Shown here piece by piece: positions 21,201 through 30,800 of a stretch of DNA of 64,000 bases (its first letter is position 1; the number at the start of each line of letters is the position of its first letter). The translations under genes and the position numbers were made by a program. Source of the stretch: DSSB01 sp046346845 (GTDB lineage Bacteria > UBA10199 > DSSB01); assembly GCA_046346845.1 (NCBI GenBank), contig JAXMHH010000001.1, forward strand, positions 372,001 through 436,000, given 5' to 3'. Below the pieces are notes generated by a model that had not been told where the DNA came from, ran no database searches, and saw nothing but the letters and a program-made list of their open reading frames with translations.

Positions 21201-21794
21201 CAAGGCCCCGGCAAGGCAGAGCACTGAAAAACCCACGGCCAAGATGGCCGGAAGGCGCAGCGAGGCGCCCTGCCGCAAGACTTCGACCAGGCCCTCCGCG
21301 AGGAGGAGCAAGAAGACCAAGCCCAAGATCAGCGACAAGGGAGAGAGTTTGGGTTTGGCGACGGCCGCCGGCGGGGCCTCGGCCTCCAATTCGGGCGCGC
21401 CCTGTTCTTCACCGCCCTCGGCGATAATCGGCTCGGCCTGCCTTGCTTCTTTGGGAGATTCCTTTTTTTTCTTTTCGGGAGGTTTGGGTGGTTGAGGCGC
21501 CTTGGCCTCTTTCCGCTGCTTGGCGACGGGCTCCGTAGGCTCCTCGCCGAGCTTGGCCGCCTCGGCAAGCTCGTCCACGACATGGTCGCCCGTGCGCTCC
21601 TCGTCGAAAAATTCCATGTTGTGAAGATCGGAGTCCTCGGCCATGGGGGCACGGACGATGACGGTCTCATCGAAGCCCTCCTTCAACTGCCGGATGTCCA
21701 CGTCGATGACGGTTTTGTCCAAATCCTCGGGGCTTACTTTTTTGGCTGGGGGTTCACCGGATTTGGAATTATTCGGCTTGTCGCGTTTGGCCAT
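18231..21794 (-). CDS. Large membrane protein with Ig-like and VWA domains
   Basis: 1187 residues. A cytoplasmic, charged and Pro/Glu-rich N-terminus (1-150) contains DLDKTVIDVD and DETVIVRAP. Then about eight membrane helices (150-370). The rest, probably extracytoplasmic, has a degenerate VWA-like region (about 430-640), two Ig-like domains (about 750-930; VDGNKIGQS, VDGEWIGES) and a C-terminal VWA domain (about 945-1120). The C-terminal MIDAS start reads DASVGM rather than DxSxS. Family knowledge: VWA plus Ig-like domains mediate protein contacts. It is divergent from an FHA protein gene (205 bp between starts), suggesting a joint function in phosphothreonine signalling. GAAGGAAGG precedes the start. 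Confidence 0.75.
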   Translation of the reverse strand: MAKRDKPNNSKSGEPPAKKVSPEDLDKTVIDVDIRQLKEGFDETVIVRAPMAEDSDLHNMEFFDEERTGDHVVDELAEAAKLGEEPTEPVAKQRKEAKAPQPPKPPEKKKKESPKEARQAEPIIAEGGEEQGAPELEAEAPPAAVAKPKLSPLSLILGLVFLLLLAEGLVEVLRQGASLRLPAILAVGFSVLCLAGALLRRLEGWTACFGTIFAWFGLVALAGVRFYTSDPDSLHFFKMPLETWVGPSFAVVALVIALALFGTKRLNFLPKLLGGLACLLVLIAAGLALAERLPLEGALWGPAYLSKLPSFLRPGLLALGYAFPLATLALLLAWLFRPKGQTSFLRAGGWALLGLALSGSYLGLKLLSRQGVEIPLLSRLVRQDFFGATVLDPLTSPIRVQVSNGRPGFGRKDWMHLTLAASNSRAQGKGRQAWLMVKNQEGRSFAAVNEASLAFSRGEKNLKGVKAELERARLGKDRQLALLVQLPSLVETQVKSALTAAILDLASQLRGRDRLHLISPAGSETLEPDDEGAWAKKVAKLLAPGEPSADAAGQAFKKLSGGKGLKQLILVTDAAKLPPPEQCESLAGEAKKQQVGFSVLALGTVENPSPELYAAPSPASLGFELFSAAAESLGDVSVSFPQLAPLPKVKWARSTDGKAALQAGKLAFEITAEDPGAIQSLQLKVDEEKPVDLEKSSLSQAVDLGALKVKPGPHRLALVLTTVEGDVVSDIVETQYSAKKPLRFVKPLDKDTIAGNFNVMVSVGRAQGAEPQSVDLLVDGNKIGQSTSPPFQIPLNTTALSEGEHTLQAVETYTDGTTESVQVQVNVNQQVPQVQILRPGIGEYLPNLAEIEAQVGGGLFEQVQKIEFLVDGEWIGESPQAPFRLLWSNSAFPAGSYFIQARAYLNSQATTTDAVQIQLGQGEIVVEADPSVSATGTLFPDNVEILIDASVGMKEPVGASLKLDLAKSSMSGLLATLPENVRLNARVLGAGSMAAQNNCEDVRLLKNPAGELDQVRAQGLLPLARALELLEKDLKKTQGSRVGLLVADTWDSCGGDPIAVATRLAKNAERLRLHVIYFSDVDPTTESLLKRLAEVMGGRTYRVSRQEDLQQAIRDAVQVSFSLFDYKNTPVLEMPLSQTPFAVRAGEYRLEVDTSPPLVKNGVVIPTGGRKTFTVLSQGGKYELKEE

Positions 21795-21926
21795 GACCTT
21801 CCTTCGGAGACGGAGTATTCCCCTATTTTTAAACAGGCGGGCTGGAAATACAAAGCATAATCTTTACAACGGCTTAAAATGAATTAGGGCCTCCGCGGAT
21901 CCAAGCGAGCCAAAAGATTTATGTGT

Positions 21927-21956
21927 TTGACGAAGAAAAAGACCTTTGTCTAGAAT
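21927..21956 (+). promoter_or_regulatory. Sigma-70-like promoter of the FHA gene
   Basis: TTGACG at 21927-21932 and TAGAAT at 21951-21956 are separated by 18 bp, about 43 bp before the FHA start codon. The -10 region overlaps the palindrome TAGAATTCTA. Confidence 0.6.
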
Positions 21957-21999
21957 TCTAAAGATTTAGAGGGTAATATTTGAAATTACAGGAGGAATT

Positions 22000-23289
22000 A
22001 TGGCCGTGCCCGCCAAGACCGTCACCGAAGAAAGCAGTCCCTATGCCGTGAATAAGACCCTCTACGACGAAGCCACGGCGGTCAAGGACAAGGTCAAGCT
22101 GATCGAGGGCCGATTGCAAAAGATGGAGGAACATCGCGCGGACGTCTCCGATTCGGTCTATCTCAAGGTGCGCACCGACTACGAGGTGCAATTAGATGAA
22201 GTCACTAAAATCTTTGAAGAAAAGTGCCGCGATCTCTGCGCCGAGCTCAAACACCTCTATCAGGCGCAAGAGGAGCAAAATGCCGCTCTGGGCAAGCACC
22301 AAGAGGTCTTGGAAGAGGCCAAATTCCGCCACAAGCTGGGCGAATTCAACGACAAGAAATTCAAGGACGTCGAGGCCCAGCAGAATAAAGAAATTAAAAA
22401 ATACAATGACTTGCTAGAGACAATTAAAGGTTCGATTAAACAATACGAAGACATCCTGGGCCACCCCTACGAGGCCTCCGCCGCCCCGGCCCCCGAAAGG
22501 GTCCCGCCGGTGAAAAAGGTGGAACCCGCGCCGAAGGCCCCGCCGCCGGCGCCGACCCCGATGGAGGCCAAGGCGCCCCCTCCCCCACCCCTGACCAAAG
22601 ATGAAGATACGCAGAAGACGCCCAACATCCCCATGGAAGAGCCACTGCCCGAGGCCATCCTGGTCCAAGAAGAGATCGTCGCCGTCGCGGAGACCCCCGT
22701 CACCGACGCCGGCTTTGAGGACAAGCTGAGCGATGAATTGGACATGTTCCTGGAGACCGAGGGGGATTATTTCAGCGAGGTTCCGGAAGAGGCCCCGCCT
22801 CCAAGTCCCGCCGAGCCGGAGGCTCCCCGCACCGCTCCCGCCTCCCCGGCCGCGCCCGCCGCGGTCAGCAAGACCAAACCGGTGGAAGACTCCATCTCGA
22901 CCATCCTCCGGGACATCCCGCTGGATGAAGACACGGGCGAGGCGGTGACCAAGGCCGCCAGCGAGGAAACCGGCGCCAACATCGACGTGCGCGAAATCCC
23001 CGCCGAGGCCTCCCTGCTCCTCATCGAAGGCGACCTGGACGAGAGCGAATTCATCCTGGGCGAAAACACCAGCATCGGCCGTTCCCCTTCCAACGACATT
23101 TGCCTGAAAGAATCCAAGGTCAGCCGCCAACACGCGGCCATCAACCTACGCAACGGCAACTACGTCATCATCGACCTCAAGAGCAGCAACGGCATCCTCG
23201 TCAATAGCCGCAAGGTCGAGGAGGCGGTGCTGCAGGACGGCGACATTATCACCGTCGGCAGTTTCAAATTCCAATTCAACTTGGCCTGA
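22000..23289 (+). CDS. Coiled-coil protein with C-terminal FHA domain
   Basis: 429 residues. About 1-155 is a long charged coiled coil (heptad-rich: YEVQLDEVTKIFEEKCRDLCAELKHLYQAQEEQ). About 155-320 is low-complexity Pro/Ala/Glu linker. About 335-429 is a forkhead-associated domain with all key residues: GRSPSNDICL, SRQHAAINL and DLKSSNGILVN, which bind phosphothreonine. AGGAGG sits 5 bp before the ATG. No transmembrane segment, so cytoplasmic. The divergent neighbour at 18231-21794 carries two TVI motifs of the kind FHA domains recognise once phosphorylated, so it is a candidate partner. No Ser/Thr kinase gene is seen in the window. Confidence 0.88.
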   Translation: MAVPAKTVTEESSPYAVNKTLYDEATAVKDKVKLIEGRLQKMEEHRADVSDSVYLKVRTDYEVQLDEVTKIFEEKCRDLCAELKHLYQAQEEQNAALGKHQEVLEEAKFRHKLGEFNDKKFKDVEAQQNKEIKKYNDLLETIKGSIKQYEDILGHPYEASAAPAPERVPPVKKVEPAPKAPPPAPTPMEAKAPPPPPLTKDEDTQKTPNIPMEEPLPEAILVQEEIVAVAETPVTDAGFEDKLSDELDMFLETEGDYFSEVPEEAPPPSPAEPEAPRTAPASPAAPAAVSKTKPVEDSISTILRDIPLDEDTGEAVTKAASEETGANIDVREIPAEASLLLIEGDLDESEFILGENTSIGRSPSNDICLKESKVSRQHAAINLRNGNYVIIDLKSSNGILVNSRKVEEAVLQDGDIITVGSFKFQFNLA

Positions 23290-23385
23290 GAAAACCTGCG
23301 GAGCCGGGTCTAGCGCTCCACGGTATTTCACAACTCTGGCCAATACTTCGAAGCTCCGTTTTTCGCCTTTGCCGTCGCGAGCCCT

Positions 23386-24624
23386 ATGCCTCCTTCCGAA
23401 CAAAGGATCCTGATCATCTTCCTCTTGAGCTACACGGCCTTGGCGGCGGGCCATCTTTTCTCTTTCAAGATCAATCGCACCGGCATCGCCCTGCTCGGGG
23501 CGATCCTGATGGTGGCCCTCGGTGGTTTCGACCCGCATGAGGCCCTGCTCTCCGTCAACTTCACCACCCTAATCACCCTCTACGGGCTGATGATCCTGTC
23601 CGGGCAGTTGTGGCTGTCGGGCTTTTATACCTGGACGGCGCAAAAGATCTCCCTCGCCTTGGACCGGCCGAAGGCCTTTCTCCTGCTGTTGATCGCCGTT
23701 TCCGGCTTGCTTTCGGCCTTTCTCATCAACGACGTGGTCTGCCTCGCCTTCACCCCCGTCGTCACCCTGGCGGTACTCAAAAAACGCCTCAACCCGACCC
23801 CCTTCTTGATGGGGCTCGCGCTGGCCTCCAACATCGGCGCGGCCGCCACTCCGATTGGGAATCCCCAGAACATCATGGTCGCCTCGATCGCGAACCTGCA
23901 CTTCCTGCCCTATTTGATCTGGTGCCTGCCTCCGGTGCTGGTTTCCTTGGCCGCGGCCTTTCTCTGGATTTGGCTGTTGGGGAGGAAGGAATTGCAGCTC
24001 GCCTCGGCCCCCCTCCCGCAGGACGACGACCGGTTCCCGCCGCTGAACCGGCACGAAACCTACAAGGGACTGATCCTGTTGGGCGCGGCGGTGGCGCTCT
24101 TTTTCACGCCCCTGCCGCGCGCCCTGGTGATGATCAGCGCGGCCGGAATCCTCCTGCTCAGCCACCGCATCTCCAGCACCGATCTCTTGAAGCGGGTGGA
24201 CTATTCCATTCTCACCCTGTTTACCGGATTGTTCATCATCGTCGGCGGACTGCGCGGCACGGCCTTCCCCGAGCAGGCCTTGCAGCACCTGAAGGCCTGG
24301 GGCCTGCATTTCGAAAACCCTTACCTGCTCAGCCTGGTCACGGCCCTGCTCAGCGACCTGATGAGCAATGCGGCGGCGGTGATGCTGCTGGCGAAGACCC
24401 TGCCGCTCCAAAATCCGGTGACGGCCTACGTGCTCGCGCTCGCTAACAGCTTCGCCGGCAATTTTCTGGTGATCGGAAGCATCGCCAACCTGATCGTGGT
24501 CGAACAGGCGGCGCAATACGGCGTGGAAATTCGTTTTCGCGGCTTCGCCAAATACGGGATCCCGGTGACGCTCTTCTCCTTGGCGACGCTGCTCGGGTGG
24601 ATCTATCTATCCTCTTATGGCTAA
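23386..24624 (+). CDS. SLC13/ArsB-like (ion transporter superfamily) permease
   Basis: 412 residues with about eleven membrane helices. Two signature loops of the IT superfamily are visible: FLINDVVCLAFTPVV in the first half and SNIGAAATPIGNPQNIMVA just after, with a related SDLMSNAAAVMLL / NSFAGNFLVIGSIANLIV pair in the second half, reflecting the internal repeat. It resembles YbiR-type anion transporters and ArsB/NhaD relatives; the substrate cannot be told. The ribosome site is weak. Its end overlaps the 3' end of polA by 4 bp (convergent). Confidence 0.8.
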   Translation: MPPSEQRILIIFLLSYTALAAGHLFSFKINRTGIALLGAILMVALGGFDPHEALLSVNFTTLITLYGLMILSGQLWLSGFYTWTAQKISLALDRPKAFLLLLIAVSGLLSAFLINDVVCLAFTPVVTLAVLKKRLNPTPFLMGLALASNIGAAATPIGNPQNIMVASIANLHFLPYLIWCLPPVLVSLAAAFLWIWLLGRKELQLASAPLPQDDDRFPPLNRHETYKGLILLGAAVALFFTPLPRALVMISAAGILLLSHRISSTDLLKRVDYSILTLFTGLFIIVGGLRGTAFPEQALQHLKAWGLHFENPYLLSLVTALLSDLMSNAAAVMLLAKTLPLQNPVTAYVLALANSFAGNFLVIGSIANLIVVEQAAQYGVEIRFRGFAKYGIPVTLFSLATLLGWIYLSSYG

Positions 24625-27275
24625 TGCGCCTCCGCCCAATTGGCGCCGACCCCCATCTCGACCCGCAGGGGAACCTTGAAGCCCACCACCCCCTCCATCC
24701 TCTCCTTCACCAAGGATCGCAGCGTCTCGAGCTCCGACTCGGCCGCCTCGAAGACCAATTCATCGTGGACCTGGAGCAGCATCCGAGAGCTCAGGGCCCG
24801 CGCCCTCATTTCCCGCGCAATCTCCACCATCGCCTTCTTGATGATGTCCGCGGCGGTCCCCTGGATCACGGTATTGAAGGCGATGCGCTCGGCCAGATTT
24901 CGGGCCATCGTGTTCTTGCTGTCGATCTCGGGGACGAAACGCCGCCGCCCCATCAGGGTACGCACCTCTTTCCGCTCCCGGGCTTGGGCCAAAACGCGCT
25001 CGCGGTACTCCCTCACCCCGGCGTACTTCTCGAAATACTGGTCGATATATTTTTTCGCCTGCACCTGGCTGACTCCCAGCTGCCCGGAGAGGCCAAAGGG
25101 CGTCTGCCCGTAGACCACGGCGAAATTGACCGTCTTGCCGGCCGCCCGCATCGCCGGGCTGACCAGGGCCTCGTGGACCTGAAATAGGCTGGCGGCGGTC
25201 ATGCGGTGGATGTCGAGCTCCTCGGCAAAGGCCTGCAACAGCGTCGGATCCTCCGACAGATGCGCCAGGACGCGCAATTCGATCTGCGAATAGTCCGCAC
25301 TCAACAAGCGGAAGCCCGGCTCGGCGACGAAGGCCTTGCGGATCTTGGCGCCGTCCTCGCTGCGGATGGGGATGTTCTGCAAATTGGGATCGCTGCTCGA
25401 GAGCCGCCCGGTCTCCGCGATGGTCTGGTTGAAACTGGTGTGGACCCGCTGGGTCTGGGGATCGAGGATGGCGAGCAGGGCGTCGACGTAGGTCGATTTC
25501 AGCTTGCTCAGGCTGCGGTATTCCAGGATTTCCTTGGGCAGGTCATGGACCTTGGCCAGCTCGGTGAGGACGTCGACGTCGGTGGAGTAGCCCGTCTTGG
25601 TCTTGCGCTGCACCGGGAGCTTCAGCTTTTCGAAGAGGATGTTCCCCAGCTGTTTGGGAGATTGGATATTGAAGGGCTCCCCCGCCAAGGCGTGGATCTT
25701 GGCTTCCTGGGCCTGGATGCGCGACCCAAAGTCTTCCTGGAGTCCGAGCAGGAAGTCCCGGTCGACCTTGATCCCGGTCCGCTCCATCTCTCCCAAGACG
25801 CAAGTGAGCGGAATCTCCACCGTCTCGAACAGCTCGGCGAGGCCTTCCGCCTTCAGCTTGGGCAGGAACAGCTCCGCCAGCTGCCAAGTGACATCGGCAT
25901 CCTCGCAGCTGTAGGCGCTGGCCTGCTCGAGAGGCACTTGGGAAAAGTCTCCCCCCTTTCCCGCGACCTCCTCATAAGAAATCATCTTGTGGTCGAGATG
26001 CCGGCTGGCCAGGTTGTCGAGCTTGTGGCTGGCGGCCGGATCTAGGAGGTAGCTGGCCAGCATGGTATCGCAGCGGAGGCCGCCCACCCGAATCCCATAG
26101 TTGCGTAGCACCTGGGCGTCGTATTTAAAATGCTGGGCGTACTTGCCGATCTTCCCGTCCTCCAGCGCGGGTCTCAAGGCCTCGAGCACGGAATCCAGCT
26201 GCAATTGGGAGATGGCCCCCTGGTGTCCCACCGGAAGGTAATAGGCCTCCCCACTCGCGAAGGCGAAGGACAGGCCGACCAAGGACGCCCGCAGGGCGTC
26301 CAGCGAGGTGGTCTCGGTGTCGAAGGCGAAGACGGAGGCGGAGCGAAGGCGTCCCAGAAAATCCCGAAATTTTTCTTCCGAGTCCACCAGGCGATAGCCT
26401 GCCATGGAGAGGCGCTTGGTCTCGCCGCCAAATTCCTTTAACAGGCCGTGGAATTCCAGCTCCGCGAACAGCTCGCGGCAGGCCTCGGCTTGGGGCTCGC
26501 GGCGCCGGAAGTCCTCGTAAGAAAATTTCAAGGGCACTTGCTCGTGCAGGGTGGCGAGGCGCTTCGACAGGAAGGCCTGATCCTTATAAGTCCGGAGGTC
26601 CTCGGCCTTCTTGCCCTTCACTTCGTCCAGGTGCTCGTACAGCCTTTCCAAAGAACCGTATTGCTGAATCCACTGGCTCGCCGTCTTCGGCCCCACCCCC
26701 GGGACCCCGGGGATATTGTCGCTGGCGTCGCCCATCAGCGCCAACACGTCCACTACCTGCTCGGGAGTCACGCCGAACTTCTCCTTCACGCCCTCGATAT
26801 CGATCCGTTTGCCTTTCATCTCGTCGAGCAAGGCGATGTGGTGGTTGACCAATTGCATCAGGTCTTTGTCGCCGGTGACGATCACCACGGGGTTCTCACC
26901 CGGCACCAGCCGCTTGGCGATGGTCGCGATAATGTCGTCGGCCTCAAAACCGGGCAGCTCCAGGCGCGGGATATTCAGCGCATCGACCACCCGCTTGATG
27001 TAGTCGAATTGGGGAACGAGGTCGTCGGGCGGCACCTCCCGGTTGGCCTTGTAGGCCTCGTATTCCTTCTTACGAAAACTAGGCTCCTTGGAATCGAAGA
27101 CCATCGCGAGGTATTCGGGCTTTTCTTCCTTGAGCAGCCGCAGCAGCATCTGGGTAAAGCCGTAGACGGCATTGGTCGGAAGCCCCTTGGAATTGCTCAG
27201 GTGGCGGATGGCGTAATAGGCCCGAAAAATATAGGAAGAGCCGTCGACGATATAGAGGGTTGGGGCTTTCGGCAT
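24621..27275 (-). CDS. polA: DNA polymerase I
   Basis: 884 residues, normal length. Residues 1-290: 5'-3' exonuclease (VDGSSYIFRAYYA, MGDASDNIPGVPGVGPKTA). About 310-490: 3'-5' proofreading domain with its metal ligands intact (FDTETTSLD, KYAQHFKYDAQVL, SCEDADVTWQLAEL). About 500-884: polymerase domain with motif A DYSQIELRVLAH, motif B GKTVNFAVVYGQTPFGL and motif C LQVHDELVFE. It fills gaps and removes RNA primers in replication and repair. The start at 27275 gives the canonical opening MPKAPTLYIVDGSSYI; no clear ribosome site is visible, and an in-frame ATG at 27323 is possible. Confidence 0.97.
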   Translation of the reverse strand: MPKAPTLYIVDGSSYIFRAYYAIRHLSNSKGLPTNAVYGFTQMLLRLLKEEKPEYLAMVFDSKEPSFRKKEYEAYKANREVPPDDLVPQFDYIKRVVDALNIPRLELPGFEADDIIATIAKRLVPGENPVVIVTGDKDLMQLVNHHIALLDEMKGKRIDIEGVKEKFGVTPEQVVDVLALMGDASDNIPGVPGVGPKTASQWIQQYGSLERLYEHLDEVKGKKAEDLRTYKDQAFLSKRLATLHEQVPLKFSYEDFRRREPQAEACRELFAELEFHGLLKEFGGETKRLSMAGYRLVDSEEKFRDFLGRLRSASVFAFDTETTSLDALRASLVGLSFAFASGEAYYLPVGHQGAISQLQLDSVLEALRPALEDGKIGKYAQHFKYDAQVLRNYGIRVGGLRCDTMLASYLLDPAASHKLDNLASRHLDHKMISYEEVAGKGGDFSQVPLEQASAYSCEDADVTWQLAELFLPKLKAEGLAELFETVEIPLTCVLGEMERTGIKVDRDFLLGLQEDFGSRIQAQEAKIHALAGEPFNIQSPKQLGNILFEKLKLPVQRKTKTGYSTDVDVLTELAKVHDLPKEILEYRSLSKLKSTYVDALLAILDPQTQRVHTSFNQTIAETGRLSSSDPNLQNIPIRSEDGAKIRKAFVAEPGFRLLSADYSQIELRVLAHLSEDPTLLQAFAEELDIHRMTAASLFQVHEALVSPAMRAAGKTVNFAVVYGQTPFGLSGQLGVSQVQAKKYIDQYFEKYAGVREYRERVLAQARERKEVRTLMGRRRFVPEIDSKNTMARNLAERIAFNTVIQGTAADIIKKAMVEIAREMRARALSSRMLLQVHDELVFEAAESELETLRSLVKERMEGVVGFKVPLRVEMGVGANWAEAH

Positions 27276-27346
27276 GGGGCAGGTATAGCCCTGTCCTTTT
27301 CGCCCCGCCAGCGCTAAAATCATCGTGTTTGGGAAGGAGGTCCGCC

Positions 27347-27850
27347 ATGAAACGCCATCCCCACGAGACAACTGTCTGCGCCTTGTTCAAAAATCCCGTC
27401 GCGGCGCAGAACGCCATCAACGCACTCGCCCCCATGTCGCTCGCCAAGGAAGACATCAGCCTGATCCTCAGCGAGGAGGCCTATCAAAAGGAAGAATTGG
27501 TCCAGACCGTGTTGGGGGAGTATCTCCATCAAGAATCCGTCCACGCGGGCAAGGTGGGCGGCATTGCCGGCGCGCTCGTGGCCGGACTCACCGCAGTCGC
27601 CGCCATGGTTTCGGGCGGGGCGAGCCTGTTGGCGGCGGGCCCCATCGTGGCCATCCTGGCCACCGCCGGGGGCATGGTCGGAGGGCTCTTGGGCGCGGGT
27701 TTCACTGAGGAAGAGGCCAAGGTCATCGACGAGGGCATCCGCCTGGGGGATGTCTTGGTGGTGGTGCACGCCGAGAGCAAGGAGATCGGCCGGCGCGCCG
27801 AGGAGATCTTCCAGGCCCAACATGCCGAACGGGTGCGGCATCATCAATAA
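27347..27850 (+). CDS. Stress-type protein with glycine-rich hydrophobic core
   Basis: 167 residues from an ATG with AAGGAGG 5 bases upstream. The first 65 residues (VCALFKNPVAAQNAINALAPMSLAKEDISLIL) match the fold of general-stress-17M/YflT-type domains. The middle (about 70-125) is a Gly/Ala-rich double hydrophobic hairpin (GGIAGALVAGLTAVAAMV, AILATAGGMVGGLLGAGF). The end (GIRLGDVLVVVHAESKEIGRRAEEIF) is a second alpha/beta element. Such proteins are common, small, and of unknown mechanism; membrane association is plausible. Divergent from polA with 71 bp between starts. Confidence 0.75.
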   Translation: MKRHPHETTVCALFKNPVAAQNAINALAPMSLAKEDISLILSEEAYQKEELVQTVLGEYLHQESVHAGKVGGIAGALVAGLTAVAAMVSGGASLLAAGPIVAILATAGGMVGGLLGAGFTEEEAKVIDEGIRLGDVLVVVHAESKEIGRRAEEIFQAQHAERVRHHQ

Positions 27851-27862
27851 TAATGTAGCGGA

Positions 27863-30800
27863 TTACTCGGCGGCGGGATCCTCGCCGTTCCGGATCAGGT
27901 CGGTGATCGCCTCCGCGCCCTTTTTCTCAAAGAACCGGAAAATGGGCACCTGATCGAGGAAGGCGCGGTTGCGCTCGTAAAAGGGGTCCAAATAACGCGT
28001 CAGCAGGTCCCGAACCGAATCCCTTATCTCGGGCATGGGACGTTCATAGAGGGGCGCGATTTCGGCCAACATCTGTTGCCGGTCGCCGGCGCCCTGTTCT
28101 TGCTCCAGGAAGAGCCGCAGCAGGGCCGGATTGATGCCGGGCACCTTGCCCGCCAGGGCCTCCTCGATGGGTAGGGAACGGAGGGGAATCATGCGGTATT
28201 CCAAGTCGCCGCGCCCGATGCGGGCGGAGTAGCGTTCGAAATCCTCCAGGAAGCGCCCCAGCTCCAAGCCGTCGAAATAATCGACGCTGGCCAGGTCTTG
28301 GTATTCCGACCGGTCCCTGAATTCCGCCGCCAGACGACTCAGCAAATGATGGCTAAGCGCGCGGGGTTGGTTGTCGTAGCCGCGAAACACGCTGAAGGCG
28401 TCGACCAGGCGGCCATTGTCGTAGACCCCGATGAAGGTTCCGCGCTCCGGTCGGGTCATCGCGGACTTGATGGCGCTGTTGAGCGGACCGCCGAAGTAGC
28501 CCAGGACCATGGGCCATCCCGGGGAATGCTGGAGAAAATCGCTCAAGATCTGGGCCTGCTGGGCGGCCGCGTTGCGGACGGAGTTGGCGGAGACCCCGGT
28601 GCCCTCGCGACCCCGGGTCAAGCGCTCCACCAGCGGTTGCAAGGCCTGGAAGTACTCCGGGGAAAAGGGCTGGCGCTCCTCGGCGTCCGGCAGGATCTCC
28701 CGGCGATTGATGATCAAATCCACGTCGTCCGACTCCCGGCTCTGGCGGAAGGCCGTGAGGATCCTTCCGACGGTGTGCTCCAATTCGTAACGAGACGCCG
28801 CGTCCTTCCTCTGGTGGAAGCCGGTCGCCTCGACCTCGACCAGGAGCCGCGCCCCTTCGGGGAAGCTCCGAAGGAAGGTGCCCATCTGGGTGATGCGATC
28901 CATGACCCCGTGACCGTCCACGCGAATAAAGGCGCGGTAGCTGTCGCGCCGGCCGTCGTGGTCCAACATCTTGATGATGAACATATTGCCGTAGGGATGG
29001 CGGATAATGGGGCTGCGGGTCAGGCGCAGCGGCGTCCCCTCCAGCATGGCGGTCTTCAAGGCATGAACCACTTCCACTTGCTGGGTAACGGAATCGGGAT
29101 ACTTTTTTCGATCCAATCCGCGGTACCGCTCGAGGCGGCGCAGTTCGGAATTCAGCAGGCCGAGGGCCCGCTCGGATTTGCCTTCCAGGGCGCGACGCAG
29201 CCGGGCCTCGTTCAGCTCGGGATGAACGCCGGTCAAGGCACGGGCGATATGCTCGGGGATCTGCGGCGGCGGGTCGATCACCAGGTCGGAATTGAAGGTT
29301 CGAAAGGCCGAGTAGAGACGGTCGTCCAGGCGACGGCGCTCGATGGGGTGATTCTCGAAGCTGTAATAGTCCATGAGCGGTGGCAGGCTGTTGACGCCCT
29401 CCTGGGTCATCGCGGGGGAGCCGTCCCCCTTCCTAGGCAGGAGCTCGTCCGTGCGGTACACCGAGCCCATGCCCCGCCACATTTCGACCAGGGCCTGGGC
29501 GATGCCGCGCTTGGGATTGCGGGTGGTGGCGATGGCTGGATTGTTGACGACATGCTCGGCCAGGAAATTCCGCTGGGCCTCGGGGTCGCTCAAAAATCGC
29601 CGCATGGCCTCCCGTCGGGCCTCGGGATCGGAGATCTCGGCCTTGCGCGCCAGGCCCGTAACACGACGCACCTCTTCCATGTTGATATCGGTGCAATTCC
29701 AATAGTCGTTTCGGACCTCGGCACGGTACCGCGCCTTGATGGGATTGATGCCGGTCTCGTTCTGGAGCAGGAGGCCTTCCATCAGGGAAAAGAGCGGCTC
29801 CCGGATCCGGTCTTTGTATTCGGCGCCGGGATTGAAGACCTGAACCGCGCCGTCCCACATCTGCTGGGCGAGCCGGCCGGCCTCATAACCCGCCAACAGG
29901 CTGGTCACGTTCTTCATCGCCTTGCCCAACTCGGTGGAATGCTGGTGATGGGTGGAGGCCGCCCGCAGGAATCCGTTGTCGCGCGACCGCCCCGCGAAGC
30001 TCTCGGCCACCAATTCCGCCGCCTCGGAGATATTGGTGTCGCCGTCGGGGCCCGCGAAGACCATCTCGACTGGATGCATTTCCCCGGGATTCCTGCCCTG
30101 GACATAGCCGCGCCACAGGGCCTTGCCCGGGATGTAGCCGCCGCCGCTGACCACCTGAACATCTTCGCGACCGTGGGCCCGCAGCGCCTGATTGATCAAT
30201 TGATACGGGAGGACGGTGCGCCGCTCTCCGCGGGCCGGTTGGTAGGGGCCCCGCCGGTCCGGTCCGATGAAGCCCCCGATCACCTCTAGGAGGATGGCGT
30301 TCTCAGGGAGGTTCTTGATGTATTCGGGAGTCAGGATCTCGTGCAGCTTGTCGCTGGGCACGTTGAGGATCTGCAGGCGAACGGTCCGCTGCAGCATCTC
30401 CCGGGAAACCCCCTCGTAGCCCTGCGGCCCCACCGCGAGGATCCTGGGATCTCCGGCGTAATTGATCTGCACCCCGCGCAGGTTGGTGTTCCCCTGGTAG
30501 GTGCCCTTCTGGTTGATCTCGTCTGCCACCGAGGCCTGGCGCGCGTTGACGAAAAGACGGGTACGCCAGGAATGGCCGCCCGGCCGGATTTGGTGGCGGT
30601 AGAGGGCTAGCAGTCCCATCATGTCGCCGGAACCGATCGAGAGCACCGCATCGTGGGGCTGGATTACCTCCGAGCCTCGGGCGCCGCCCTGCTCGGGCAT
30701 GCGGAAGTGCGGCCCCAAGATTTCCAGCAAGGTCGCCTTGAAAGGCTCGTAGGCCTCTCTCACGCCAGGATCGACGGAATTCCAAAGCGTGTCCAGGATG

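Noticed and set aside
28298..30289. A 663-codon plus-strand frame opposite giant gene 1
   Set aside because: Antisense frame typical of GC-rich coding DNA; composition is low-complexity Gly/Val/His/Gln, while the minus strand has protein-like sequence and a paralogue.
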